From Mauremys mutica (taxonomy: Eukaryota; Chordata; Testudines; Geoemydidae): a stretch of DNA of 64,000 bases. The stretch lies in contig NC_059073.1 of NCBI RefSeq assembly GCF_020497125.1, positions 18,125,225-18,189,224 on the forward strand, read 5' to 3'. A program made the translations under genes and the position numbers. Every line of letters begins with the position of its first letter. The first letter of the stretch is position 1. Below are positions 34,140 to 45,060 of this stretch, piece after piece. The notes beneath the pieces were generated by a model. The model did no database searches. It worked only from the letters and a program-made list of their open reading frames with translations, and was not told the DNA's origin.

Positions 34140-34929
34140 GAGCATAATGATCATCTAGAGTAAAATGTTCAAAAGCACCTAAGTGTCTTAGGTTCTTAAA
34201 CCTTTGATTTTCAATGAGATTTAGGCTCCTAAACCACTTCTGAAAATGAGACTTGCTGGCTTTTGAAAATTTTACTCCTAGTCTGATCCCCTGTATAACA
34301 CAGCATATATAATTTCACCCAGTAATTCCCGCAGTAGAGTAAATCATTCTTCCCTACTACATAAAAAAAACTGTTAAGCCCAATAAGCTGTGGTTGCACT
34401 GGAGCACATCTTTCAGAAAGACATCCAATCTCAATTTAATAAACTTCCCAGTGAGATGAATGTAACACTTCTCTTGGTATGTTGCTCCAATGGCTGACTA
34501 CCCTCATTGTTAAAAAAATTGCATCTTATTTCCAGCTTGATTTTTTTCTAACTTAAGCTTCCAGCCATTGGATCTTGTTATGCTTTGGTCTATTAAAGGT
34601 TAAAGAACCCTGCAGTATATCAAGTATCTTTCTCCTGTGTTGGTACTTTACAATTAGTTAATTGCCTCTTAACCTTCTCTTTGACAAGCTAAATATATTG
34701 AGTTACTTACATCTCTCATTGTAAGGCATGTTTTCCAGACCATGAATCATTTTTGTAGCTGTTCTGTAAACTCTCCCCAATTTTTCTACATCGTTTTCAA
34801 ATTGTGGATACCAAAATGAACACAGTAGGCTGGCACTGGTCTCACCAATGCTGTATAGAAAGGTAATATCATTCTATTCAATATTCCTCTGTTTATATGT
34901 TCATCAATCATGTTAGCTCTTTCCCCATT
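34140..34929 (-). mobile_element. Old CR1/LINE 3' portion
   Basis: Sequence such as ACTCTCCCCAATTTTTCTAC then ATCGTTTTCAAATTG parallels the CR1 block CTCTCCAATTTATTGACATCC in the next copy. It is much more diverged. The left part (34145-34260, CACCTAAGTGTCTTAGG) may be a separate old repeat. The younger CR1 at 34930 joins or is inserted into it. Confidence 0.6.
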
Positions 34930-36010
34930 CATAGAATCATAGAATCATAGAATCTCAGGGTTGGAAGGGACCTCAGGAGGTCATCTAGTCCAACCCCCTG
35001 CTCAAAGCAGGACCAAACCCAACTAAATCATCCCAGCCAGGGCTTTGTCAAGCCTGACCTTAAAAACCTATAAGGAAGGAGATTCCACCACCTCCCTATG
35101 TAACCCATTCCATTTTTTCACCACCCTACTAGTGAAAACGTTTTTCCTAATGTCCAACCTAAACCTCCCCCTCTGCAACTTGAGACCATTACTCCTTGTT
35201 CTGTCATCTTCTACCACTGAGAACAGTCTAGATCCATCCTCTTTGGAACCCCCTTTCAGGTAGTTGAAAGCAGCTATCAAATCCCCTCATTCTTCTCTTC
35301 TGCAGGCTAAACAATCCCAGTTCCCTCAGCCTCTCCTCATAAGTCATGTGCTCCAGCCCCCTAATCATTTTTGTTGCCCTCCGCTGGACTCTCTCCAATT
35401 TATTGACATCCTTCTTGTAGTGTGGGGCCCAAAATTGGACACAGTACTCCAGATGAGGCTTCACCAGTGCTGACTAGAGTGGAATGATCACGTCCCTCGA
35501 TCTGCTGGAAATGCCCCTACTTATACAACCCAAAATGCCATTTGCCTTCTTGGCAACAAGGGCACACTGTTGACTCATATTCAGCTTTTCGTCCACCGTA
35601 ACCCCTAGGTCCCTTTCTGCAGAACTGCTGCCCAGCCATTCGGTCTCTAGTCTATAGCAGTGCATGGGATTCTTCCGTCCTAAATGCAGGACTCTGCACT
35701 TGTCCTTGTTGAACCTCATCATATTTCTTTTGGCCCAATCCTCTAATTTGTCTAGGTCCCTCTGTATCCTATCTCTACCCTCCAGTGTATCAACCACTCC
35801 TCCCAGTTTAGTGTCATCTGCAAACTTGCTAAGGGTGCAGTCCACACCATTCTCCAGATCGTTAATGAAGATATTGAATAAAACCGGCCCCAGCACCGAC
35901 CCTTGGGGCACTCCACTTGATACCGGCTGCCAACTAGACATGGAACCATTGATCACTACCCGTTGAGCCCGACCATCTAGCCAGTTTTCTATCCACCTTA
36001 CCGTCCATTC
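34930..36010 (-). mobile_element. Young CR1 LINE, 5'-truncated
   Basis: Three ATAGAATC units mark the 3' end at the left. The minus strand encodes the RT region from [20 protein letters not shown] through FADDTKLGG (catalytic FADD) to RDVIIPL. It then meets TAG at 35474-35476, followed in frame by [16 protein letters not shown] 2-base loss in a G run near 35290 shifts the frame after RRMRG. It is closely similar to the 3' part of the copy at 57371-59777. It would be dead on insertion because of 5' truncation. Confidence 0.93.
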
Positions 36011-36315
36011 TACCTATATAGACTACATACCCACAAGTAATATTTGTATTGGGCTTATCACTTTGATAGCCAAGTCCTGCACAAAATTTTGGTAGACACT
36101 ATCAGAGATGTAACTGAATTGAAAGGACTATTTTTCTCCTATTTATTTTATTGAGATGACTGCTTATCTTTGTCATTGGATCATCAGATGTACTCTTTTT
36201 AGCAGACTCTCAAGAGATTTGATGAAGCAAATTCAGTAAGGGATGTATTATTAAATAATCTATAGATGGGAAATAAGTAATAATAAGAATCTTGCCTATC
36301 TCTTATTTCAGTCTT
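36011..36315. other. Possible continuation of the old LINE, otherwise nothing recognised
   Basis: The sequence right of the young CR1 may belong to the older LINE on its left, but I could not prove the join. Confidence 0.35.
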
Positions 36316-36317
36316 CC

Positions 36318-36515
36318 ATCCACAGATCTCACAACAGTATCACAAAAGGGGAGCAAGTATCATTATGCCTATTTTACAGATGGGAAAACTGAGGCACAGC
36401 ATGATTTGATGTGATTTGCCAAGGGCCACCCAGGAAAACAGCAGCAGAGCTGAGAACAGAACCCCAGAATCCCAGCTCAGTGTTCTGTCCATTAGGACAT
36501 GCTACCTCCCACTAT
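36318..36515 (-). mobile_element. MIR-like SINE
   Basis: CCTATTTTACAGATGGGAAA then ACTGAGGCACAGCATGATTT, followed by GCCAAGGGCCACCCAGGA and CAGAGCTGAGAACAGAACCC, follow the minus-strand order of the MIR core and tRNA-like part. This is an ancient amniote repeat. Confidence 0.85.
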
Positions 36516-36929
36516 CAGAAATCATGGCAGGCAAGTATATCACATTGTGGTATGATCTTATCACATTTCACAAAGTGGGCTGAGTCAGTAGTGGGAAGGA
36601 GATAGTCAAGGGACCTCTAGGTACTTTCTGAATTAGTGCTAATGTTTTAGAAGGTATCTTTCTCTCCAAGTCACTTCTAAAGTAATACCACTGCATGGGG
36701 GAATTGGAATTTTCAGACAAGAGTTCAAACTCAAGTCCTGGACACTATGGTCATTAAAGACCCCATAGCATCTTTTAGTAAAGACTGGATAACCTCTATG
36801 TCCTGGCAATTTCCAGATCGAGTGATTACATTTAGCCTTCCTAAATATCTCTTGCAGTTTCAGTTGGTCACCAGCAGAGGTGGCATGTACCTTAACTCTG
36901 CAGTTCCTGGTTTTCAGAGGTGTGACTGT
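36516..36929. other. Intergenic DNA, nothing recognised
   Basis: No supported gene or repeat. Confidence 0.45.
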
Positions 36930-37199
36930 GGCCTGGTCTACAGTGCGGGGTGGGTGTCGATGTAAGATACGCAACTTCAGCTACGGGAATACCGTAGCTG
37001 AAGTCGAAGTATTTTATTCCGACTTACCTCCTGTCCTCACCGCGTGGGATGGACGTCCATGGCTCCCCTGCTGACTCTGCTACCGCCGTTCGCTCCAGTG
37101 GAGTTCCAGAGTCGACGGGGAGCGCGTTCGGGGATCGATATATATCCCTGATAAATCGATCGCTACCCGCCGATATGGCGGGTAGTCTGGACGTACCCT
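36930..37199 (+). mobile_element. MITE family A, copy 2
   Basis: It starts GGCCTGGTCTACAGTGCGGG and ends GGTAGTCTGGACGTACCCT. It has a hairpin CTTCAGCTACG-GGAATAC-CGTAGCTGAAG at 36975-37003 (with mirrored arms) and an ATAAATCGATCGCTACCCGC block matching copy 3 in reverse. CpG content is high for this region, suggesting it is younger than copy 1. Confidence 0.85.
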
Positions 37200-37715
37200 G
37201 TAGCTGAACTTGTCATTCTGGAAGTGCACAAGGCATCACCACGCAACCTTAATGCAGTGGGAACGAAGTTTGGGGGCATTTGATATGCTCTAGCGTTGCC
37301 ATGTGCTATTAAACAGGAGCTGCAGTGGATTCCTAATGTGATGGGCGGAACAATCTCTACATATGCTTTGCCTAGCTTGTTGGGGTGTTACAAGGCTTAA
37401 CCAGTTATTGCAAATGCTTTGTGATTTTTTTGGATAAAAAGGCCTACAGCTGTACAAAGCACACTTGCTGTCCATCCATAATGATAGATACCCTGTGCGA
37501 CTTAAAGCTCTTGTGTTACTTTCATGCCATTGAGAGCCATCCAGCTAATGAAAATAATGTTGAGTGAATGTGAAGACATTTGTAAGATCTGTTTGGTTTG
37601 GATAAGTATTCCAAGGCTTGGATGCTTTTCTGACCCTCCAGGGTCTAGAAATTGAGTTGGAAATCTCACACTAATCTGCTTTTGGTAGTTTTCCAGTAAG
37701 TGTGTGAAGCAGGCA
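37200..37715. other. Intergenic DNA, nothing recognised
   Basis: No supported gene or repeat. Confidence 0.45.
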
Positions 37716-37719
37716 GTGA

Positions 37720-38015
37720 CATTTAGTGAGCAGAGCACATGACTGGAAACCAGTAGCTCTGGGTTCTATCACCTGACTTGCAGTGTGGCCCTGGGCAAGT
37801 CACATAACCATCTTTTTAAAGACCATCTAATGAAAATTCTGTCTGATTATTATTTATATTGCATTAGCACCCAGAGACCCAATCAAGATGAGAGCCCCAT
37901 CTAAAAGGAAGCATGGTCCAGTGTTTAGGACACTATCCTGGGACTTGAGACCCAAGATCAATTCTCTCTCTGCCAGAAATTTCCTGTATGATTGTAGGCA
38001 AATGACTTAGGGTTA
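37720..38015 (+). mobile_element. Two MIR-like SINE fragments and an L2-like tail
   Basis: GAGCACATGACTGGAAACCA then GGTTCTATCACCTGACTTGC and GTGGCCCTGGGCAAGTCAC (37730-37805) and GGACACTATCCTGGGACTTG then ATTGTAGGCAAATGACTTAG (37925-38013) follow MIR order. Between them, TTATATTGCATTAGCACCCA then GAGACCCAATCAAGATGAG looks like an L2/MIR 3' tail. Confidence 0.7.
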
Positions 38016-38026
38016 GTCTACATCAG

Positions 38027-38572
38027 CAGTTTCTGAACTGTGGGTTGCTACCCAAAAGGGGTTGTGCCATGAGCCAATGGGATCATGGCAACTCTAATTT
38101 GTGGAGGAGGCCATTTTGCTCTGCAAAGCATGACCTCACATATACAGTGTGTGCAAGGTCACAATGCATGGAGGACGCCCTTTTGTGCTACAAAGTGGCA
38201 TCCTCTGCACAGCATGACCTTGTATGTGTAACCCACACGCCACCTGGGTGTGGTGCTCTGTCCCATCTAGTGGCACCAAGACCACTTAGAGAGAAATTAA
38301 TGAGTCTGCTCTACAGCCTTAGCTAACCGGTAGTTGGCTTTTACCTCATGCTGTAGAGACTCATGCACTGAGCTTCAGAGGTCCCCAGTTTGATCCCGCC
38401 GACCAGGGTCTGTCGGCATTACATATGCACCATATGTATGAGGTCAAGCTCTGCAAAGAATGCCACTTTGTTCTTCAAAATGGCATCCTCCATGCTGTCT
38501 GGGGTCCCACGAGGAAATAATTCACTAAAACGGGATCCTGCTAGCTAAAAGTGTGGGAACTGCTAGACTATA
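38027..38572. mobile_element. hAT-like element carrying a SINE
   Basis: The left CAGCAGTTTCTGAACTGTGG and right AAAAGTGTGGGAACTGCT are imperfect inverted repeats. The two internal flanks share ATGGCATCCTCCATGC / CATGGAGGACGCC-like sequence. No clear duplication was found. The SINE at about 38205-38440 lies inside. Confidence 0.55.
38205..38440 (+). mobile_element. tRNA-derived SINE, copy 2
   Basis: GTGGTGCTCTGTCCCATCTA, GGTAGTTGGCTTTTACCTCA, AGAGGTCCCCAGTTTGATCC and GACCAGGGTCTGTCGGC follow the same order as the minus-strand copy at 3760-3960. CAGTTTGATCC is a B-box-like element. Confidence 0.65.
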
Positions 38573-40604
38573 CTTAAAAATTACCTCAACATATCTTTTG
38601 TGCCAGGTACGGGCCCCTAGTCATACACCGACAGGTCATAGGAGGTCAGCATAAGAACAACTTCAGCTACAGGGACAGTAGCAATTTTCTGTCTATCTAC
38701 AATGGGAGTTTTGTCAGAATAACTATGTTCATCAGGGCTCGGGTTTTTATTTACAAATCTCAAAACAAGATAAAATTCCTTTCAGCTTTGGATTGGTTTC
38801 CTCTTCTATATAAACTTATTCTGCTCAATGCTTTATAAAACTAGTCTGAAAGAAGGGAAGGGAGGAGTGAGGAAGATTAGGTCTGAATAAACTCAGCTCC
38901 TTGACTCACTAGTACGAGAAATGCATGCAAGGAGTAGCACATTCTGCTGTGAACTTCAAACGCAGCTGCTGAGTTTTACTAACCTTCTCCAGCCTAAGAT
39001 AACCCAGGATCTAACAAACCTTGGCATCATGATGTTCCCAAGGAGAATCTTACTTTTGAACTATTTCCAGTTTAGGAAGACAGCTGCTAAAATGAGAGGG
39101 CCCCACTTGCATTTAATCCAAACTCCCACTGTGAGAGGCACTGGATCCTCTTTGAAGTATTTTGAGGCTTAGAGACAGTGAGTCGCAGTCCAGTTCCACC
39201 ACATACTAATTCCCTAACATGCAGGATAGTATTTCATAGACCAGGCAGGGCTTTTCTATAGATCTTTGTGCCTTAGTCTGTGAGCAGGGTTGGCAATATT
39301 TGATGTTTACTCTTTAACCATTTTGACAGATAATATCAAAGCTTATTTTTAAGCATTTAAATTTTCACAGTTACAGGAATTTCTGGGGTGGGGTCAGACA
39401 CTGGGGGAAGGTCAGACAAGTGTTATTTAATGACAGTAGAAGTTAAGAGTCAAACAGTTAAACACAAATTGTCAACATCACATGTCAAAATATACCAAGT
39501 AAACATCCTTAAATCAAACGTAAGCAGCATTTTTCTTACTTTGTCTGAGAGCTTATCCGTAAATTTTAATTATTCATGGAAATATCTTTTAGTCGGCCTA
39601 TGTATGTAGTGAAATTGATGTTTACCAACATTTACCAATACAAATCTAATCCTTCTAAGCTCATTTATGAGCAGGCTGACACTTAGATAAGTGACCTGAG
39701 GACCACATTCATTCACACATACACACATACTCAGATCTTCCTGCCTAATGAGCAGGGAGATGGGACTGGAAAGCCTCTGACAAAGCCTAGTGGGTTGATT
39801 TACATTACTGGAATATTAAAAATCTCCGGTTATAACCTGTTTAGGCAGGACAGAGTGGGTAAAAGATGGGGATGGGGCAGCATTCTACATTAGAGACACC
39901 AATACCCTGTTTCAGAGTTTGGATAATTCAGAAGCACAGGCTCTTATATGCATATGGATCGACATACTAACTGGGAAAGCCCAGGAAGGGATACTGGAGG
40001 GGGTCCGTTACAGTATCATACTAGAGAACAGGAGGAGTTGCTCCTTCAGCACCGGTCTGTAATGCATGGAAAGAAAATTTGCCTTATCCTGGGAGATTTC
40101 AGTCACAGACACATGCTGGAGATCTCATGCAGCTGACAGTAACATATCATGTTGCCCCTTTGGCCCAAAGAGTTAGCCAACATTGAGGATGTAACAGTCT
40201 GTGATATATGTCCATGGCATATATACAGGGAGTCAGAAAAATAAATACTCATCCTAAAAGGGTGCAACAAACACTACTTTATTTCTTAGACTCCATAAAT
40301 GTAACATATAACAACCAGTTACAGAAACAGATGACAGACTGCTACCTAAGGCAGAGAGGCACAGCTCAACCCACCTTTTTTCCAGACTGGCTTTTTTCCA
40401 GACTGATGGATGAAGAGCCAGATCCCATGCTTCCCTACAAAGCCCCATAGCCTGCAAGCAGGACCAGGAACCCCCTTGCAACTTGAAGCGATATTTATTA
40501 TTTTAACACAGTTTTCAATGCAATCTAGTGATACGCTGTCTGACCCTTATGACCCAGGGTCCAGTGGGGACGCTGGAAGGGGTGACTCAGTCTAAAAAAA
40601 AAGC
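38573..40604. other. Intergenic DNA, nothing recognised
   Basis: No gene recognised. A 16-bp direct duplication TTTTTTCCAGACTGGC/TTTTTTCCAGACTGAT lies near 40376-40407. Part of this interval could be further decayed Polinton sequence, given the fragment at 40605-40907, but I see no other Polinton gene. Confidence 0.4.
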
Positions 40605-40907
40605 CTAATGATAACCCTGAACAAAGAGAGACAGAAATCCTGAATATGTGGATTTAGAAACTGCTGCAGTGGTGATTAAGATCCAGCCATATTTAGACAG
40701 AGCATCTATCGAGATGTACCTAAAACCATCATTGTGTTTGGAGAACGGGTGCACATCAATCAAATCTGGCAGCCACTGTGCATCCTCATCTAAAATAATA
40801 ATCTTCTTTCTGTTTGTGTGAAGTGTAAGCATCCTGGTTGTTAGCCATTTGCTAATGTACGCATGGAGGGTCACATTCAAAACAAAATAAAAACGTAAAA
40901 CCAACAA
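40605..40907 (-). pseudogene. Polinton/Maverick-type integrase fragment
   Basis: The minus-strand frame encodes DEDAQWLPDLIDVHPFSKHN, then DGFRYISIDALSKYGWILI. From established knowledge of Polinton integrases, the conserved pattern is D-x-QW-x-x-DL-x-[DE]-M-x-x-[FL]SK-x-N-x-GY[KR]YLL-x-x-ID-x-[FL]SKY[AG]W. Spacing and order agree, including the first catalytic-type aspartate (PDLIDV) and the SIDALSKYGW block. The upstream LTLHTNRKK resembles the YTLHKP..RK lead-in. Only the N-terminal half of the core is present. No second catalytic aspartate or glutamate is seen, and no DNA polymerase, capsid or ATPase gene or terminal inverted repeat is nearby. Other DDE integrases such as Ginger-type are alternatives. 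Confidence 0.6.
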
Positions 40908-41439
40908 AGTTTATTGACCGACTGGTGAAACACCGATGTCACAACAGCCTGAGGAAAATCCAGGCATACCAGGTGTAAAGATAAGGCAGGCTTTTAGTGT
41001 TTCTTTCTTCCAGTGTCTTAGGCTCTCTCAGGCTACAAATGTGAGGGTCCAGGAAAAACCTGAAAACTGTAAGGGGAAAAAAGTGTTTTTTCCTGAGGCC
41101 CCAGTACTGAAAAATTGGGAATTTTGGGCAAAATTAAAAAGAAACATTTATGTGGAATATTTTCTCTCAGAATGAACAATGAAAAAAATTTAGAAAAATG
41201 TTCAAAATGATTTTATTACTGCTGCACTTCAGTCCTTAAAGATGTTTTCTAATAACTAATAAGTGTCAAATGAAGATATTTTATTTCAAAACTTATGGCT
41301 TTAGGCAATTACAATTCATATATGCTGCAGGCCCTCAATACCATATATATCTATGTAACTCCCTGGGGCATATTATTACAGCTCCCAGTCACTGAAGACA
41401 TTCTCTGAACAAACCTCTTCTGCAAGTCAGAATATGAAC
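40908..41439. other. Intergenic DNA, nothing recognised
   Basis: No supported gene or repeat. Confidence 0.45.
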
Positions 41440-41447
41440 GTGAAATG

Positions 41448-41754
41448 CAGGGGTCAGCAACCTTTCAGAAGCGGTCTGCCAAGCCTTCATTTATTCACTC
41501 TAATTTAAGGTTTCACGTGCCAGTAATACATTTTAATGTTTTTAGAAGGTCTCTTTCTATAAGTCTATAATATATAACTAAACTATTGTATGTAAAGTAA
41601 ATATGGTTTTAAAAATGTTTAGAAGCTTCATTTAAAATTAAATTAAAATGCAGAGCACTCTGGAGCAGTGGCCAGGATGCCGGCAGCGTGAGTGCCACTG
41701 AAAATCAGCTAGCGTGCCGTGCACGGCACGCGTGCCAGAGGTTGCCTATCCCTG
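41448..41754. mobile_element. hAT-type non-autonomous element, 307 bp, copy 2
   Basis: Same family as 7465-7772: CAGGGGTCAGCAACCTTT at the left, GAGGTTGCCTATCCCTG at the right, with TTCATTTATTCACTCTAATTTAAGG-type interior. The flanks GTGAAATG (41440-41447) and GTGTAATG (41755-41762) match at 7 of 8. Confidence 0.92.
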
Positions 41755-42069
41755 GTGTAATGCAAACTCTGCAAAAAAAACCCAAAAAACCCAAAGCATT
41801 TTCTCTGGAAGTATTTAAAGATGGGTGGACAAATGTACAGGGATAAGTTATTAAAAAGATGTTAAAAACTGGTTGAGGTGGAATCAAACACACAATTGCA
41901 TTAACAGCTGGAGAGAAATCCATATAGCAGAGTATATTAGTAGTGAAATGAGTACTAGAAAAGGCTGGAAGTGGGAAAGTATTTGCTTTGTAGACTGACA
42001 ATGCCAGTAAAGGAAAGCAGCACAAGAAATCATAATGGACATATTATTGCAATAGGATGCACTTCCCAT

Positions 42070-43015
42070 GGCCTAAGTGCTTCAAATTTCAGATTTCATG
42101 AAGTTGGGCACACTGGAAAAGATCTATAAAAGAGCAAAAGGAGTTGTAAAACATGTGAAAACTACTCATATTGTATCTGCAGTCTTTAAGAAGCAGTGGG
42201 AAGAAAAGTATGGTAAGACTAAAATGGAAACCCTGAAACTTTCTAGCAAAACAAGATGGGGAAGTGTAGTGATGTCATTTGAAAGTTTATTAAAAATGAA
42301 GCAGCTTTTCAAGAAACCGTGATAATTGAAGATCTAAAGTAGTTAAAAGTATAAGGCACACTCTACTTTGAGGATATCTTTTGGGTTCACCTGCAAAACT
42401 CTGAAGATTCTACAGTGATTTGCAGAAGCAACTCACTATCTATATCAGATAGCATTTGCCATCAGACATTATCTTGGCCATAAATTGAGCAGAGTCAATT
42501 GTTTTTGAGAATCTTAGTGCATCTCCACTTGAGTCAGGATGACATAAAAGTGAAGGACTTTATTCGTAGATGGGAAGAATTTTGCTGCAAACCAATACAC
42601 GCTGTTGCAAACCTCTTAGATCCAAGGTTCAAAGATAGCGATGTTAGTGATGATAGCATTGTTACAGCATTTGACTGGATTACCAAACAAGCAACACTCT
42701 TAGGACTAGATGTTGCAAAGTACTTACAAAAGTTGCAGAATAAGGAACCTCTTCCAGCAGTGCAAACTGAGAATCTACTAAGCATATTGCTGCTACAATA
42801 TGGTGGTAATGCCTTTGTACAACACAATCTCAGACTCCTCTTGCTTCTCCTCTGCTTCAGATTCCTCCATTTTCGGCAGCATGTGAAAGAAACTGGACAG
42901 TGTTTGGAAATATACACCCAGTCAAGAAACAAGCTACCATGTGAAAGAGCTGACAAGCTTGTTTCAATTCATGCAAATCCTCACTTTAATATATCTTCAT
43001 CTTTAACATAAAGAT
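42070..43015 (+). pseudogene. hAT transposase pseudogene, C-terminal half
   Basis: Three frame-shifted pieces lie in order. At 42077-42322 VKHVKTTHIVSAVFKKQWEE is followed by SSKTRWGSVVMSFESLLKMK, the hAT TRW.S core region. At 42499-43011, in another frame, KPIHAVANLLDPRFK and YLQKLQNKEPLP follow. Near 42880 a third frame reads ACERNWTVFGNIH, the hAT dimerisation motif, before the second frame resumes with QSRNKLPCERADKLV. Stops and at least two shifts make it non-functional. The N-terminal zinc finger and terminal repeats were not found. Related autonomous copies could have mobilised hAT MITEs here, which is inference. Confidence 0.8.
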
Positions 43016-43045
43016 CATAGTGAAAGTTCAGAATTTTGAACTCTA

Positions 43046-43344
43046 TGGGTACGTCTTCACTACCCACCGGATCGGCGGGTAGCAATCGATTTCTCGGAGT
43101 TCGATTGATCGCGTCTCATCTAGACGCGATATATCGAACCCCTAACGAGCTCCCATCAACTCCGGAACTCCACCGGAGCGAGTGGTGGTAGCGGAGTCGA
43201 CGGGGGAGCCGCGGACGTCGATCCCGCGCCGTGAGGACGGGTAAGTAATTCGAGCTAAGGTACTTCGACTTCAGCTACGCTATTCACGTAGCTGAAGTTG
43301 CGTACCTTAGATCGACCCCCCCCCACCCAGTGTAGACCAGGCCT
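43046..43344 (-). mobile_element. MITE family A, copy 3
   Basis: It starts GGGTACGTCTTCACTACCCA and ends CCCAGTGTAGACCAGGCCT, the reverse order of copy 2. The hairpin lies at 43269-43297 (CTTCAGCTACG...CGTAGCTGAAG). The middle has ACTCCACCGGAGCGAGTGG and TCGACGGGGGAGC. CpG-rich and non-coding. Confidence 0.85.
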
Positions 43345-43497
43345 ATGGCTATAATCTTCCTTTTTGTTTACAAGTAAACAATATTTATGCTTTCTATTTT
43401 CAACCTTTAAAAATTTTGTTTCTATTTTAGAGATATATCGACAGGCAAAAAAAACAAAAAACACCCAACACCACCACCCAACCACAAGTACCTTAGA

Positions 43498-43640
43498 GCA
43501 GAGGTTCTCAAACTGGGAGGTGCACCCCGCTGGGAGTGGAGGCATGGAATCCTGGGGAGGAGAAGGCGGCATAAGAAACTGTTCTGCCTTGAGAACTGGG
43601 CACCCCCCATCCTCCACCAGACAAAAAGAAACACATTTAT
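43498..43640 (+). mobile_element. hAT-type terminal fragment
   Basis: GCAGAGGTTCTCAAACTGGG resembles the CAGTGGTTCTCAAA ends of the hAT elements at 51770 and 28905. No matching right end was found. Confidence 0.5.
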
Positions 43641-44696
43641 AAACTCAAATCAAAAGGAGATACTTCCCCTACCCGTTGCTGGAGAGATGGGTGGATGTTG
43701 TCCTGTTACTAGCCCCAGGGCATCAGTACCTTCCACTAAACAGGGCCTCAGCTTTTGTTGTTTCCCCCTGTAGCATGGAGACCAGCTTCTCATCCTGGAA
43801 AAGCCTGTCTCCCTGCTACCCAGAACATTACTTCCCTCCCCGACTCAAGGAGGGGTTTTTAAAGATCTCAGGCAGCTCTTAATTGGACTCAGATGTCCCT
43901 AATTGATCTGAGATAACCCCTTCTCAGCTTATAGGAAAAAGGGCCTTTATCATTCTAGGGCTAACATACCTGCCTTCCTTCTCTTCAGATCACATCAATA
44001 TTTCGCCTTTTATTAAACATTTCCATGGATAGAAACATTTATGAGTTTCTCCTCCATTTTTTGAACAGCTCCTCCACTCTCTTGCAGCCCTCCAGCCTGA
44101 CTTCCTCACAAGTGGCAGTTCCCTGCCTGCTCAAACCAGCCAAGAGTAACACCCGACACTGACTTCAATGGGAGCTCCTCCAGAGGCCCCAGATGCACTT
44201 CACTGTTTGTAGCACCACTTATTATTCTATAGCAGGCAGCAGTGCGCTAGGTGCTTCAGAGCACATGAAGAAATAAAAGACCCTGGCCCAAAAGAGTACA
44301 CTCCAAATTTAACAAAATGAGTAGTGGGGTGGCAAGGAGCAAAGTAGAGACATGGCATGGAAAGATGAGAGATACTATTAATGCAGCTACTACAGTTTAT
44401 CTATGTACGCACTTCATGATGGATCAGGTATATCGGGTTTTCAATGTCTAGAAGGTAACGATACAAGATAATGAAAATGCTCAATTGCTTTGTTGGGAGC
44501 ATCCTGGGAGAGATGAGTTTTCAAGAGGGTCTTGAGAACCTGATCCAAAGCGCGTTGACGTCAATGTGAGTGTTTCTGCTGGTGCCAGTGGACTATAGAT
44601 CGGGCCATAGACGGAATAGTTGAGCATTCTAGGGGCATGACGGAATAAAAAGCATTGAAATGCATTTGGAATCATCCGAGCAATTAGCTAAGACAG
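43641..44696. other. Intergenic DNA with a possible L2/MIR-like tail
   Basis: CACTTATTATTCTATAGCAG then TGCGCTAGGTGCTTCAGAGC and AAAAGAGTACACTCCAAATT (44216-44316) resembles an L2/MIR-type 3' tail. Otherwise nothing is recognised. Confidence 0.4.
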
Positions 44697-45060
44697 TGTC
44701 AGGAACTCTGCTAGCTCGGTGTGCGGTTGCCTGGCGACCCAATGAACTCAGCTGGGCCCAATAAACCCTCGCTAAGTGCCTGTGCTCCCTGGCTGGACAG
44801 AAGAGCCAACGGACGGCTATTTAAGCCTTGTAGCCAGAGCAGCACAGGGTGTTCCATACCTGCAGCTGCACCAGACCGGCTTTCTGTCCAGGCCCTTGTT
44901 TCAACCCTAGTCCCTACTTTCCTCAGAACTCCTGCTTCTGACCGTTGGCCTGTCCCTTGGCTTATGCCTCCAGTTCTGTGCTCCGATTCCACCCTGACCC
45001 CAAGGCCAGATGCCTGTTCTCACCACTAGGTTGCACTGCCTGGACCCTGGTGTGTATCCC
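44697..45060 (+). mobile_element. LTR-like sequence (tentative)
   Basis: It starts TGTCAGGAACTC, contains GGCTATTTAAGCC (TATA-like) near 44815, and then C/T-rich sequence rich in CCTGACC/CCTGG phrases. Open frames on both strands come from its composition. No polyadenylation signal, mate LTR or duplication was established. Confidence 0.35.

Noticed and set aside
35664..35966. Plus-strand frame over the CR1, and its twin at 58744-59046
   Set aside because: Antisense shadow of the conserved CR1 RT frame.
44711..45029. Overlapping open frames on both strands
   Set aside because: They fall in a C/T-rich LTR-like segment, where lack of stops follows from composition.
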